Shown here: in pieces, positions 1 to 14,444 of the stretch
Layout of the letters: each line of letters starts with the position of its first letter
Numbering within the stretch: the first letter of the stretch is position 1
Origin: Glandiceps talaboti
Lineage: Eukaryota > Hemichordata > Enteropneusta > Spengelidae
NCBI RefSeq assembly: GCF_964340395.1
Contig: NC_135561.1
Span: 5,134,001-5,198,000 of the forward strand
Length of the DNA stretch: 64,000 nt
Direction: 5' to 3'
Position numbers and translations under genes: made by a program
The notes under the pieces: model-generated
What the model saw: the letters and a program-made list of their open reading frames with translations, nothing else
Told to the model about the DNA's origin: nothing
Databases searched by the model: none

Positions 1-836
1 AGTAGGGCTTCTAATGATTTTAGCATTGAGAGATGATCCTATGTGAAGGAATCAATATAATGATATGATTATGAGTCATAATGTGAGTTATACTTATATG
101 GAATAAGAATAAACCAACGTACTCTGAAAGATATACTAGTGGTGTAGCCTGTGACGGAGGTCCCTTTTAGGCTGGAGCCTGGTAAAATGTTTACAATTAT
201 ACACTAAAACTTATTACAGAAACTAACTAAACCAGAGATAACACAACATGATAGATACGGCTAGAGGATACATACAAAATTAGGCTTTGATATTCAGACT
301 GGTGTTTCTTCGTCACATTTATATTTTTTAAATAAAATTCTGGTGAAAACTCTACCTGTTTCTTGACATGGTACGATATATTTTAGTTGTTGGAAGTAAT
401 TTAAGAATATTAACAATATGGAACAAAAGTAACCATCAAGAAAATTAAAGTTACCGACTGTGGCCCTTTAAAATATTGACAGCTCTTAGATCATGGGTTG
501 TCACATGTTGTCACATCAAATTTACATGTATACTATGTCGTCATATTCTGTATATTTTATCAGTATACAACCCCAGTGACAGTACTATTTCATTCCAGGG
601 CTGCATATACATAATTCACATAAAACGAAAATGCATGTTTAATTCGTGAAAATTATGATATTGATCTGGTGATCTTCATCATAACACTTATTAAATACTT
701 TTTTGCAACATCTTGAAAAAGGTTTATGTGATCTCAGATCACTCTTCTATAGTGGTTTGAGATGTGATGCATAAATCACCATTGCCTTGACATGAAGATT
801 GATCGCTAGACCTTAACTAAGCAAAAGTACGAATAC
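1..836. other. MTCL intron sequence at left edge
   Basis: AT-rich sequence after the donor at 836-835. No further exon was identified in this part. Confidence 0.6.
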
Positions 837-1084
837 CTTGTTCTCTACCCCAGGTCTGTTCTCTTCGTCTACTGCGCATGTGTGGTCTAGCTCTTCTTGT
901 AGTTTTTGCGCGTGCGTCTCAACGTTTTCAAGATGTTTCAGTAAAGTTTCTTGCTTCGCCTCAGCAGCTACAAGCTGTCTTTCGAGATCCTCTTGTCTGA
1001 TTCGTGCTTCCGTTGACGCTACTTTCAGTGTTCTCTGTGCAAGTTTTAGTTCTTCCTCTTGCTGTTCCTGGATGTGTTCTTTGC
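837..1084 (-). CDS. MTCL: MTCL-family gene, last visible exon
   Basis: The acceptor is TGTTTTCAATTGTCAAAG (1086-1085), and GC completes Gly with the preceding exon. The 82 codons begin KEHIQEQQEEELKLAQRT and are a continuous Glu/Lys/Ala/Leu coiled coil (RIRQEDLERQLVAAEAK, KLQEELDHTCAVDEENR). The donor AAG|GTATTC lies at 836-835. No stop is reached, so further exons lie beyond position 1. An alternative donor GGG|GTAGAG exists a few codons earlier. Confidence 0.75.
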
Positions 1085-4000
1085 CTTTGACAATTGAAAA
1101 CAGATCACCTGCATGGTTTGAAAACATAGTGTCAGTACCAAAGATGTTTCTCATAGACACATTACAACCCGTTTCATGTTAGTGTTCAGCGGCTGTGTTT
1201 GATACAACAAACCATCATTAAGAAAGTGAACATGCTACACTTTAAGATTGAATAAATAGTTTATGACGACATTTTGTCTAAAACGAAAAGACCTAACATG
1301 TCGCTATACAGACATCAAATGCAGATGTCAAAACATTGGCGCCTGTGAGTCTGTGTCTAGTTGCAGTACCATTAAATGGTTTATTTAATAGAAAACAACA
1401 TTTTGATCTTGTTAACCTAGTGTAGGAGATGTAGTTTCTAATGAGTTTCTGCATAGTTGTATCAACGAGAGCTGGTGAACAGTAACTTGAATCGGGTTGT
1501 ACCATTCGTCCCTATACATGACTCAGCACTAAACCAACGCCATGTACATCTCAAATTTAAATTGACCACTTAGGGTGTATGGGTCATGTCAATACCAAAC
1601 TAAGGTGTATGGGTGAGGTAAACATCAACCTGAGGTGTATGGGTCATGTAAATATCAACCTAAGGTGTACGGGTCATATAAATATCAACCTAAGGTGTAT
1701 GGGTGATATTAATATCAACCTAAGGTGTACGGGTCATGTAAATTTTAACCTAAGGTATACAGGTCATGTAAATATCAACTTAAGGTGTATGGGTGATGTA
1801 AATATCAACTTAAGGAGCATGGGTCATGTAAATATCAACTTAAGGAGCATGGGTCATGTAAATATCAACTTAAGGTGTATGGGTCTTGTAAATATCAACT
1901 TAATGAGCATGGGTGATGTAAATATCAACCTAAGGTGCATGGGTCATTTACATATCGACCTAAGGTGTATGGGTCATGTAAATATCAACCTAAGGTGTAT
2001 GAGTTATGTAAATATTAACCTAAGGTGTATGGGTCTTGTAAATATCAACTTAAGGTGTATGGGTGATGTAAATATCAATCTAGGGTGTATGGGTCTTGTA
2101 AAATATCGAATTAAGTTGTATGGGTGATGCAAATATCAATCTAAAGTGTATGGGTCATGCAAATATCAACTTAAGGTGTATCGGTCTTGTAAATATCAAC
2201 CTAAGGTGCGTGGGTGATGTAAATATCAAGCTAAGGTGTATGGGTCTTGTAAATATCAACCTAAGGTGTATGGGTCTTGCATATATCAACCTAAGGTGCA
2301 TGGGTCGTGTAGTTCATTTCTACTGCATAATTCAATATTTAAATTATATGCAAAAGTTTATACTGTAGATAGCAACTTCTAAACTAGACACAATAACATG
2401 TGGCTTTTGGCAACCAATCAATTTTACTTTTAAATCGATACATGGAAAATGAAAAGGCAATCATGTGTGCCAAAATTGACGGAATGTGGTTGCTGAAGTC
2501 ACTAATAAAACCAGTTCCCTTGTCATTTGACAGAACTGGTCATGACACGTCGGTCACACATCACTTATTGTTTTTAAAAGTGGTAAAACATGCCCTAGGG
2601 ATGAGCGCAACTAAGGTTGTGAGTTTTTTTTCTGAGTTTGTTTTGCTTTTGTGTTATTTGGGTAGGTTTATTAAGTATATGACAAAGAAATCAGTAGTCC
2701 GTGTAAAGCAATACTCCCAATATACACATTAAATTTAAAAGAAGCTGTCCACATGTGGCACCACACGTGTCTGCAACATATTATACAGTTTTTGTAGAAT
2801 TATGCTAATAACCATCTGATGTGTACTCATGAAAGATGAGAAGACAGTCTGGCTATTAATTTCGACTGTCATAAATGACCTTTGACCTTAAATGTTGACG
2901 TGGAAGCATCTCAGATATGCACTTAGGAACGTCGTTCATCCGCCATGCTCACCACAGACTAGCAAAGCAGATGGCTTCATTAGGCCCATGGGAGACGAAG
3001 TGAAGAGCTAAAAACAGACAATAGTAAATGAAGGCTTCTGAATCTTAATTGCCCACTTTAGTCTGCCTTTAAGCGGATAAATGGCTCTACTCAGGCACGT
3101 AGTGAAATGAAATAGTTCACTAAATGATGAATGCGTGTATATGAACCATACTCTAAATCTCGTAATTTCAAGTGGTGCCTATATGAATTTTAGTAATACT
3201 AATAGCTTTCTAAATTTTATCCTTTAGGCAAAGAACTGATAACATTAGGCCATGACTGTTCTCTGGTGATAGTCCATGGCGTATACTGCCATGGAGTGAA
3301 AATTCCAGCCGATGGTAATGCTAAAAGAATGCGATACGAAACAGTGATTTGCATTTACGTCAGTTTGATATGTGCGACAAGTGGCTTGGAGATAACAGAT
3401 GTTTTTTAGAGTTGAGTCTGAATTCGATGACATGGTAGACACATCAAAACATCATAATATCAACTTTTCTTATGTTACTGGTAGAATTTTGACCCCGTTT
3501 CACAAGAAGTAGTGAGGTGTTTCTCCGCACCTTGCTGTTCATACATTCCAAAGTCACCCATTACAACTTTGATGATTGGTCGAGTAGGCAGGTAGGAAAA
3601 CTCACTTCTCAGGATTTATGTGACCTCTGATGACAGGGTCAGCCAGATAGGGGGACTTACTTCTATTGTTTATCCAACACGCCCCTTGAATCCATCATCT
3701 CTGACGTAATACAAAGCATGATGGGAAATTTTGGAGATAACCGGACGGGGGTTGGGCCTACCAAAAATACCACAAGTGTCCCAGAATGCTTTGCGGTTTA
3801 TCGTCACCGCGTGAGGTTGACTACACTTATAATTGCTTAGTGACCAGATAACACACAGCCAATGAAATCGCAGGCAATAAGATATGATGGGATCTATTTC
3901 AAAATATTACTTGTCATGGTTTTATTTTAGGTGAATTGAAAAGAACTTGTAATGTAATCTGCAGTATCGGATTGCACATAGACATGGACAACTTTGGTGT

Positions 4001-7000
4001 TTTTTTTTAAAAATAGAAATACTACTTCAACGAGGCTGATATCAAATCCCAAGAGATTTCTATTATGGTGGATGTCGTAAAAACATATGAAAACAATTAT
4101 AAAGAAAATTGTCTAAAATTTTAGGTATTTGGTGAAAGGGACCATGATTTTCATTGGCTGTGATATACTCTGTAATGTATTGACTGGACGTTCTCCATAA
4201 GTGTGACTGAATTGCCATGGTTACCTTTTGATTTTAAAAATACTTTTAATAAACTGTATCGAGAGAAAACAAATGTAACTTTGGTTTATGCGAAGTGTAA
4301 ATCAGCTAGTCCCATAACAAAAGAAATTTACTTGCATATCCATTTGCATACATTTATCAATCTCGAGACGTTGAATCGATTATTTTTGAAACATTTTGCA
4401 TAGTTTCAAATATTTGACCAGATTTATGGAGAATGTCCTTTCAATCAATATGTTATAGCATAATTGTTCATATTTCTGTTGAGGTATGTAGTCTATGTGT
4501 GGCCGTAATGTTGTTGGAGCCTACAAGGCCGTCACTGTGAAAGTGTTAAAATTAGACTTAGCTTGCTGGTTAGTACGTATGTCAGAAATTTCTACTCGTC
4601 AACTACTACACGAAGAGCTTGTTAGGCACAACACGAATAGCTTGTTAGATGCCATTACATAAGGCAACATGATGAGTTCTAATTAGCCACTGTCGTAAAT
4701 ATACATGAACTATGAACTTTTACGAATCAGAGTTTACTAATTACATCATGTATGAGTGAGTGATTTTCGTTTATGTGAACGATACGTGAGGAGGCAACTG
4801 AAACTGCCATGGTTTAATAGGTTACTGCTAAGTTATTTTACGAAGGGTGACGTTTTATGCTGTGTGGAATTGCCAACGTGATTTTATCGTTTGCAAGGTT
4901 ATTATATATGCCGTCATGTCAAAAAGCGAATGGTTTCTACATTGTTAGTTATCTGCTAATTTATGACGCATTCATCATAATCATCACAAATACATTTAGT
5001 CTAGTTTTTATCTTTGTTTTTTTCCCTTCACCTAAAGTGTTAGAAACCTTCATGCAACCCCCATTACAACACCAAAGGCCATTCATACCGATGATGGAAA
5101 TATTTATCCACAGTCATGCAAATATTTACTACATGCGGAGTGGTTTGAGCAAGCCATGCGGAACAAATAAAACCAAAATAAATGCAAATATGAAAACAAA
5201 CACAAGAGGGCGGTGTTTATGGTTGTTACGGCAACAACTTGTGTGACCACTAACCCCCGCACCAGATGGATGTGTGCTATGTTTTTTGTAAACAAGGAGA
5301 TACAATAACCTTTACACGTACACAGCAACTTTTATTTTTTGTGTGCAAATAAGAAAATCTGCATTTTTTTCATAATTAGTCTCAAAATAGAGAATGAATT
5401 GCACCCTGTTTTAATACAAACTTATGATGAAAGACCATGGTGGAAAAATGTGGTATATCAAAGAATATGTGCAACAACTTAAAACAATTTGGAATAAAAG
5501 AAAGAAAAGAGATTCTGTCAAAAGTCACAAAATTAAAAACAGCACACCAATATACAGAGAAGAGAAATCATTACAAAACATTCCGTATTGAAATAGTAAT
5601 TTTACCACCACGCGTGCTTCTTGTGTAGTATAATAACACCATACTGTTTCAATAATTAAGTGTCTTCACGACTCAAACAAACTTCAACTAAAATATTCCG
5701 AATTTTTGCACGTTTTCTTAGTATTCACTAAAACATTTGCATCTGACACTGTAAACTCTAAAATTAGTTTGTCTTTTGTTAACATCGCAAATGGGTTCTG
5801 ATTGGCTTAAAACCCCTAAATTAACAGAGGTACACAGCACCGGGCCAATCACAAATCCCCTTTTTATATTCATTAATAGTTAGTCTTATTCACAAAGATT
5901 CGCTAGTATTTCTAACTCTGTCATTCCTTGCTGACATTCCCTGATTTCAATTTTTCGAATTGCTTTGAGTACTACTACTATAAAATATTCATATGATGTA
6001 AACTCAGGTTGAATCAGTTAGGTTACTTTGTGTTATGGTAGGCAGTTCCTTTCTCATCAACTACACCTTCAAATCTACTGGGAAGTCGGGGCGATAGATT
6101 TTAAATCTATTGAAAATAATAAGACGAACACTCGTAAACCACCCCCACCCCCACCCCCACCCCCACCCCCACCCCCACACCGCACTTGTATACATCAAAC
6201 AGTCACAATCCTGCACAGAAATAAAACCGTTCCCTGAACAACGATGATGGAGATTGTAGGTAGGGCCATCAACGCATTGTAAAGCTAAATGAACGTGTAC
6301 TGCCCGCACACTTTCACAAAATTCAATTTCCAATGGTTAGAATCACGTGTCAGAGTAGTTTTTCGTCGATCAAACATATCTAAATATTTTTATTTCTATT
6401 TAGTTTACTATTTGACATCTACAGTAATTATCCACGGCCTGTTCACCGAACAAACATAATTTACTACTTACAATATTAGTAGTTTGATTCCTAAAAGACT
6501 TTCATAAAATCAAGCAATGTTCGCTTGAACTGATGATGTAAATTTTCGTATCAGCGTGCCCGTTGTGGCGCCCTCACAGGTTTAACAGCCATATAACAAA
6601 ACTTCCCACCCGGTGATGTTCTAACATCTTTTTGGACAAATCCACAATGGCACGTCTGTTAAAATTGTAAATGTACAATTTAGATGTTTGCATACAAGGT
6701 TGCAGAGAGGATTTTTGCACGGATGAGATTGCACACAAGAAATATGTGTCACTCGGTTAGATATGTCAGATCACGTGACCATTACGTACTTAAGTTCTGA
6801 GACGTAACTTTTATATTAAAACGGCAATTTTCGCGGTACGTGTAAAAACGCCTGTAGCAATATACTTAGTCATGATTGGCAGTTAAGGAAAGGCAGATAA
6901 TGTTGACAACGAATGTATAGAACCTGGATATAGAATTCAGAAAAATGGCGAAAATGGCGAATCCCATCACGACCGACGCGACTATAGGTTGGTTGAAATG

Positions 7001-10000
7001 TCAATAACTGGAAGTGACGTCATAAAATCATAGGTCACTAATGACGTCAGAATTTAAGTACGCGCTACAAAATACTGTACGTACATTCACAAATGTCCGC
7101 ATTTCAACGGTCTACGCGTCAACTTACGTAGAACAAAGGACTGGGTAAGAAAATTGTGATTTATAAATCGCTGCATCGTTACAAGGTAAATTATGACGAT
7201 ACGAGGTTTTAACGGTTTTAAATGTATACTCACAGCATTTGAATAATTCCGTTCCGTAAATTTGTATAAGCTGTCTAACATTTCAAGTTCTGAATACTTG
7301 CTCAAAAACTTGAAGACTCATCTTGTAGCGTGAAGTGTTCGGCTTACAATAAGATATGTTTAAAATTGTTTACGATAGACTTCAAGAGTCCTTTTCTTTT
7401 TCCATCCATTTAGAAACTACTTTATCAGTGAAATCACAAGCACTCAGAATCTAAAACGACGTGAGTACAGTTTGCAGGTTCTAGTAACGTATACCGTCGA
7501 AGATATACAACGCAAAGGTGATGAGGTCAACCGTTGAGGGCGGAAACTTCTGACTATCTTATAATCGAACATGCGCTCTTCTGAAATCAGTTGTTGATTG
7601 TAACACAAGGTTTCAATTTTTGTAAAACTGTACCAGAATCATCGAGGTGTCTCCTCCCCTCAAATATCATTCTTGGTTACTTTTAACTTCGCTAATAACA
7701 TATGAGTGCTTCCATTGATAAACTATACCATGATTCGATGCTACCCTTTCATGCAAAACTATCGAAAAATTGCATAACTGTCCCCAAGTAACAAAGAGAG
7801 GAAATTTCTAAAGCCGCAGTAGCTATAACTTTGAGCATTGTAGTCATTTTCTATTCCAAGTGGTGTTCATATTGCTACAAGTTGACTCATTGTGTTGACG
7901 TCATATCCTGTACACCGCCACCATGAGTATGATAAACATAAGACTAAAAATTGGGAATATGTTGTCACTTTGTTGCCGAGATGTTTACGTTTTGATCACA
8001 GACAACAAAATCAATACTTTGCAAAGCTAATAATCTATTCTCAGTGATGGTCTCCAGCTTGATTTCTTTCCAAATAAACAATTACTTGAAGTCACAGCTA
8101 CTGCTTCTTCGTCAATTAGTCTATGTAAAAATATACTACTGGGCTAACTTACAGTTATATCTAAACAGCTAATTTCTAAAATAAAGATAGTCTAGGTTCA
8201 GCTTATATAAAGACTACAAGATAGGAAAAGCATTGCATGCAAGTATCGTCTGTTTACATTAATGGAAGAGGAAGAAAAGGTAAAAAAAGTCAAATATATT
8301 GAAGAAGATGAGCCTTGGGTATTGCTCTGTTGTCATTATTAAGTGGGGTGGAGAGACCAAGGAGTACTAGGATTAAAGGTTACCAACGGCTAGGTCAAAG
8401 GTTACATTACGAACCTAATTGTTCCTCTAAATGGTTGACTTTTCCTTGCAATGCGGGCAATCTATCACTTTCCACTGAGTGCTCTGGTGAGCTTGGGGGC
8501 GCTCCACCAGTAGCTGTTAGTTCATCCTTATGACTGCTCAAGTCGTGCAACTCCTCTTGTAAATGCTCGTTGTGAATCTCTAGATCCACCGTCTTCTTGC
8601 GAATTCGTTCATTTTCTTGTTTCAACAAACTGATTTGAGATTTTAGCTTCGCCTCTGCTCCTTTGCCTTTCACCTTCATCCCGTGGCCTATTGCATCGTC
8701 GTTCAACTTTTTGTAGGTCTTAACTTCGTCCTCTAACATGCTAATTATGATTTCGGTTTCCACAAGTCGCTTCCGGATTGCGAGGTTTTCTTCTTCTTTC
8801 TTTCGGAGGTATTTTTTTAGTTCAGTATCCTCTTTACTGTCTTCTGCATGTATAAGTCCAATAGTTGATAGTTCTTCATACTTGTAGAGCCGAGATGAAA
8901 GAATAGTAATTTCATTTTCGGCGTCAGATAAATGCTGTCTCAGTGTCTCCGCTTCTTCAATATGGCGCTGCACTTCTGCCGACCCTTTCCCTCCAGCACT
9001 GCCAGTACGATCTACAAAAAATGAAAAATAAAACATTGTGTTCAAATTACATACTCAAAAAAGAGAGATGCGTTATTTACAGGATAGTGCAGTGCTAGGG
9101 TTTTCCAGTAGAATAATCACGGAATGCAATTTCCCCACGAAATTACAGTTAAAATCCACTGCCAAGGGACTAAGTTGTCCACACACTCTTTCGAATCAAA
9201 TCGACAGTAATGTTTTTATAGTCGCACGCAAGTCGCAAAACAGACATTACCAATACAAAACGCTATTTCTGATTTGGTATGCGAAAGAGATGTCGTCTTC
9301 GAGTAAGCGGCTCAAAACAGTAACATACAACTCAGTGGGAAATCGTTATGATAATGACACTGAAGAAATGAAAAGTTATTTGGATATATTATTATATATT
9401 ATATAAACAGTGATTTCTTTTTAAAACTGCGTATCTGATGACTATGTTGCTTTACTTAAGGTAAGAACACTTCAGCGATTTCTAGTACACGGTGTATTCA
9501 GAATGAAGGAGTATACATCTATAAGGTAAACCACAAATGTGTGTGTGAATTCCATTATCTAAATTTCGTAATACTAGTAAAAGGAGTGTTAGTAACATCC
9601 ACATTTATATCAATTTGCCATTACCGGAGGCTCTTGTAAACTGAGGACGCGCAATCTACTTTTGTAACCATGGAAACCGAAAGAGATACAAGAAAACGGA
9701 AAGAGTAGAGTCCTGGATTAAAGACGAACGTGGTCTTTCCGTCTAACAAACGGATGTAATATTATGAAAATGTCATGTCACTTGCTTTATTCTCTTGTCA
9801 GACAAAGCCTACAATCCATACATTTACGATAAGTGAAATTTGTGTAAACGCGAGAATCTTTGGTCGCATCGGAAGTAATTATGGGGAATTTTACCTAATA
9901 TTGTGTACATCTTTCGGAATATAATCAGAGTTGAATTTTACATAATGTCAAGTTATATTCTTCATGGCAACAATAAAACAAGTCTTCGTAGAAGACACAG

Positions 10001-13000
10001 CCATCAAATATATTACTTTAAATGACTGAATGGCGACATGATTTAAGAGAAACTGGTGCATGGCAACAGATAGATACAACAAATTATCCTTGGTAGGTTT
10101 TGATAATTGACTCCGAATATCAAAGTCAAGGTCAAAGGTCAATGTCTTAAAATAAAGTTTGCACCTGATGATATTGGATAGACAAAATACATGAAAAAGA
10201 AAACAGAGGGGGAACAACACATTAATTAATTCAACTTGAATATCAAGGTGTATATAAATCAGCAAAATGTTCATTCGACAATTAAATTTTTAAGATATTA
10301 TACAAATTAATTGATAATCTTTGCGACACAAATGATGACCACCATTTGACGATTCATCTCAAATCAATAAACATAAATATTCGCTGTAGTATCTCGTCTT
10401 TTTATCAAGTTTGAACGGTTAAAAATCCATCCAGGTGGTCGCACTGGTTTTACGGACAGACGGACGGAGTTCATTACTCTTACTCCTTCTGGATGGCGCC
10501 AGTTGCAGCTGATAGCCGTATAAATCAAGTGATCATTTTAGTGGAAATTTCTTTGAGAAATCAATTAACAATTGCTCATTAATTATCTTAACTGATGTTA
10601 CGGAATAAATAAAATTGAAAATGTCACCATTTGTCTCCTCGCCCTTTTCATGACGTCATCAAGGTGACACATGTGCTATAAATAGACCTGGATGTGTTTA
10701 ATGAGCCTACAGCATTAATAGATGAAGTTATCAATCAAGTGTGCAACAGCAGTCGTCCGTTCTCTCACAATAAAAGTTCACGTCATTAGGGAATAACCTA
10801 TGTAATTTATAAGTCGTTCCAATCAGTCAGAAATCAAATGTATGGATAACATTTGCGAGTTGCATGGCAGTTTTCGCGCCAATTTGTTGCTAGCTGAAAT
10901 TTGGTCATGAGCGACGAACTACCTTGAATTGATATCATGTCTCCAAAAGTGATGTTAGACGATGTCCAACTACTAAATAAATCTAGTACACGTAATTGAT
11001 ATGTCCATGGCATGTAGCCTAAAGTGCATTGCAGTATGCAAATTTTGACTTTTCCACGTGCGCGAGCAGACGACAATTTTCATGTAATTCTAAATTATTG
11101 ACGTGCCTCGTTACATACACACTAATGTGGGATATAGACACCAGTTGACCCGTGAAGATGTGTATGTCTTTAGCAAGTATTCTCCAAATATGTAAAAATG
11201 CCTTATACAAATGGCTATCTATTTGATTAGTAAGGAAATGCCTCTCTTTGCATAATCCTATTTGCTTCAATTTAGCGTAATAAGACATAAGGTGTATTGT
11301 AATTAGAAGCCTCAAGGTAAGGAAAAACAAAAGTCATACGTCACACGACAAATAATTTTCCGCTATGTAATTACATCCCGCCCGGTATCGAATTCTTGAT
11401 TTGCTGTGAGAGAAACTATAGATAATCAAATTAACGACCTTTGACCTTATTGATCAAATATTTTCTGTGAGGTATTTAAAGTGGTGAATAACTTAAATAA
11501 GTAGTGGTCAGAATTTGTAATAATATGACTCTTCCAACAAATGACAGTATCAAACTTACCGCCCGCAGTGACAGCCGAAACGCCACCTTTCCCAGAGGCT
11601 AATTGTAGCTCTTCATTCTTAGTCTCTAATTCGGACATCTTTCTGCGCATGACTGTGGCTTCTTGTTCCACCATCATCAGTTGTAATCGGAGTTCCGCTT
11701 CCTTTTCACTGATGTTACCCTTTTCTCCTTCTTTTCTGGGAGTCTCAAGCGTTCCAAAGTGCATTTTATACTTCTCAAGTTCAAATTCAAGGTTTTCTCT
11801 CTCATGTTCGATTTCTCCCAACTTTCGTCGCATGACGTTGGCCTCCTCTTCCACAAGCTGTAACTGGTGTTCAAGGTCACGTTCGCGTTCAGTTTTTTCA
11901 TGTAACTCCGCCATCAATGCCGAGACATCGTATTCGATGCTGCCTTCCTGTTCCTGAAGTTTTTTCATCTTTCAAAGAAACACAAATACAGACATGTTAA
12001 AATCTGTGTAAGAAAAGTCAATTGTGCAAGGTGATGGATTAGTATTATACCATTTCACAGCATACATGACCAGTGATAAACATGGAAATTGTGCAATGTC
12101 ATGGTGATAAGAGTACTGAACGTGTCCTATGTGCAACATGCTTAACCCTAGATGGAATCATAATTTAATATGAAATGCAACATTTAGACACAATGATAAT
12201 GGCATGCAATATGGCTTTATAATACATTATACCGTTCATACGTTACACCTAAATGCAGTTTGCACAAATGAACACATCACACAGCAGACGACAATTTGCC
12301 ATTTATACGATGATGCCAATGGCGCAACGTCCATGCTTTTAGAGCGATATTTCAAAACAAAACAAAACAAGTAATTATTTAGTTTGCCGCATGCGCAATG
12401 CTAGCTAGATGGGAAGGGATACCTTCCGGCGATGTTCTTCGTCCACTGCATCGTCCTGAATTTGACCCAATTTTCGTTTTAAAAGTTCGACCTTTTGAAA
12501 AGAAGAATTGAAGGCGTTATTAAACATAACATAATCAGATTAACTTATCTAACATTTGATGGATCTAACACCACTTCACCAACATGATATTAGGAATAGA
12601 GTAAATAAATAACACGAATGAAGTCACTGCATGACGTCATGGATGTCGTCAGCACTGAAAGGTAAGTATTAAGTTACTTGAAAATACACTTGTTACACAT
12701 TTAAGACCCCGGATTATACCAACTGGACCACTTAGCTTACTGATGAAAGCTGTAAGAATATTTCCAAGTCCATGTTTACAGTTACGATGAAGGAAATTCA
12801 TAAGAAACAACAATAATACATGAGAAAAAATAGTGTTTATATTTTTAAATCGTTAGTATGTAATGTAGACATTCAAGTACTGTGGAAGAAAGTAAAACAC
12901 CGTTGTTTTAGAACCGTAGAGAATTTGTAAAACGATACATTTGTATTGATTCACACAACGCCAGGCTAAATTTAACCATAATCACATTTTGTAACATTTT

Positions 13001-14392
13001 ATTACAATGGGAGTGATGGATTTGGGAAGTCATAGAACAGAGACATGGGACATAAACTGCGAAAATATAAATAAAATTGTTTACTTTGAAAGTTAAGGAT
13101 TGCAAATGCGCATGTGTGGTTTGGAACGATACATTCCTACTATGATGACGCGAGGTGCATTAGTTCAATTACCCATCTTGCATAATTAATTAGATTGATA
13201 GTACCCCGTTATCTGAGCCGTAACTGTTACATGTTTACATCAAGGAGTGGAATGACCTTACTTGTTGTTTTCCTATAAATCGTCGTTTGAAGAGTCGGTC
13301 TATACAATAGAAGCTATGAAAGAAAGACAATTTTGACGTTGACCAGTAAATTTTCAAATTATTTTCGCTGCATGGCGACCAGTAACGGCGATACCCCTTT
13401 AAGAATTGTATTACAACATACATCTGTATCTGTGTTCTTTCAAACAAAACTACTTTACAAAAATAGGTATATTTTCAACTCTGATTACACGGAACGTTGC
13501 AAAGAAATGGCGCAGTCAGCCTCCACTTACTAGTAAGTAACGCCGAGCACGTTTCGAATAACTGCATTAAATTTGTTAAGTAGCTGATATTACGTTAGTA
13601 TAACATTCACTATTACTATTGAGTTGTCAGAATTGATTGCGGTGATTGAGTATCCCCGTCACATACAACACTTATCTGTTACACCTACTACTAGATAGCG
13701 AACAATGGCTGCAAATATCACGTTAACACAACAAGCGTGCTGAAAGAACGGTACTTGATTATTTAATTGTCCAAATCCACCGTGTTGTGTTCTATGTTTA
13801 ACGTCTTGATAATCACAAACCACAAGCGTGAGTGTTGTTGCACAGTAATTTCGCATTAGTGGATAATACGTATCACAACCACTGATCACACTGAAAGGAT
13901 GGAAGCTTTTCAAAGGCATCATATATAATCTTTACACGTATTCTACAAGTTTTGGCACGACTCTTCACATGTATATATTATTTACTGATACAATATCTTT
14001 TTTATAAGCTTTCTAATAAACTAAAGATCCACATAGTATAAATCTAATATATCCAATATCATTAGACGAAACTTAACAAGACCAAAATATTACGTCTACA
14101 AATAAATAAACTTATAATAAAACTCAGAAATGGTTGTTGTTTTTCGAGGTAACTAAGAAAGAACTTAGTGCGATCAGGACGGACTTTCAAAATAGAACAG
14201 TAAATGTAATAACTTAAAATATCGATAACGAAACGGTGATAAAAATGTGTGAAGTTATTGGTGTGATAGAAAAGTTATTATAACTTATGAATGTGACTTT
14301 GTTAATTATTTGACAGGAAAAATAATGAGAAAAAGTTCAACTAGAACGAAACCATCTCTACCAATTCCACCACCCACCATCACTGTAAACTC

Positions 14393-14444
<52 letters not shown>

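Larger units (their letters stand above)
1085..8414 (-). other. MTCL intron (7.3 kb)
   Basis: It holds the 30-bp minisatellite, the CCCCCA repeat, three TGACGTCA palindromes (7015, 7042, 7896) and two DR1-type motifs (2876-2888, 8392-8404). I see no other exon or coding element. Confidence 0.6.

Noticed and set aside
1579-2368. Long plus-strand frames of decapeptide repeats as a repeat-protein gene
   Set aside because: The frame stays open only because the 30-bp unit is a multiple of three. There is no signal peptide, splice context or unique flanking coding sequence, and a one-base shift breaks it midway.
3663-3715. Minus-strand exon candidate ending at a GTAAGT donor
   Set aside because: All three frames of the bounded segment contain stops.
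4857-5246. 129-residue plus-strand frame with hydrophobic stretches
   Set aside because: There is no recognisable domain, AT-rich chance hydrophobicity is likely, and no splice or promoter support is visible.
11541-11957. Plus-strand Ser-rich frame
   Set aside because: It is antisense of an MTCL coiled-coil exon. Ser-rich frames opposite Glu/Lys-rich coils are expected.
13262-13300. Small minus-strand exon candidate (RLFKRRFIGKQQ) with donor GTAAGG
   Set aside because: The possible acceptors give exon lengths of 38 or 52 nt, which break the phase-0 chain between the flanking MTCL exons.
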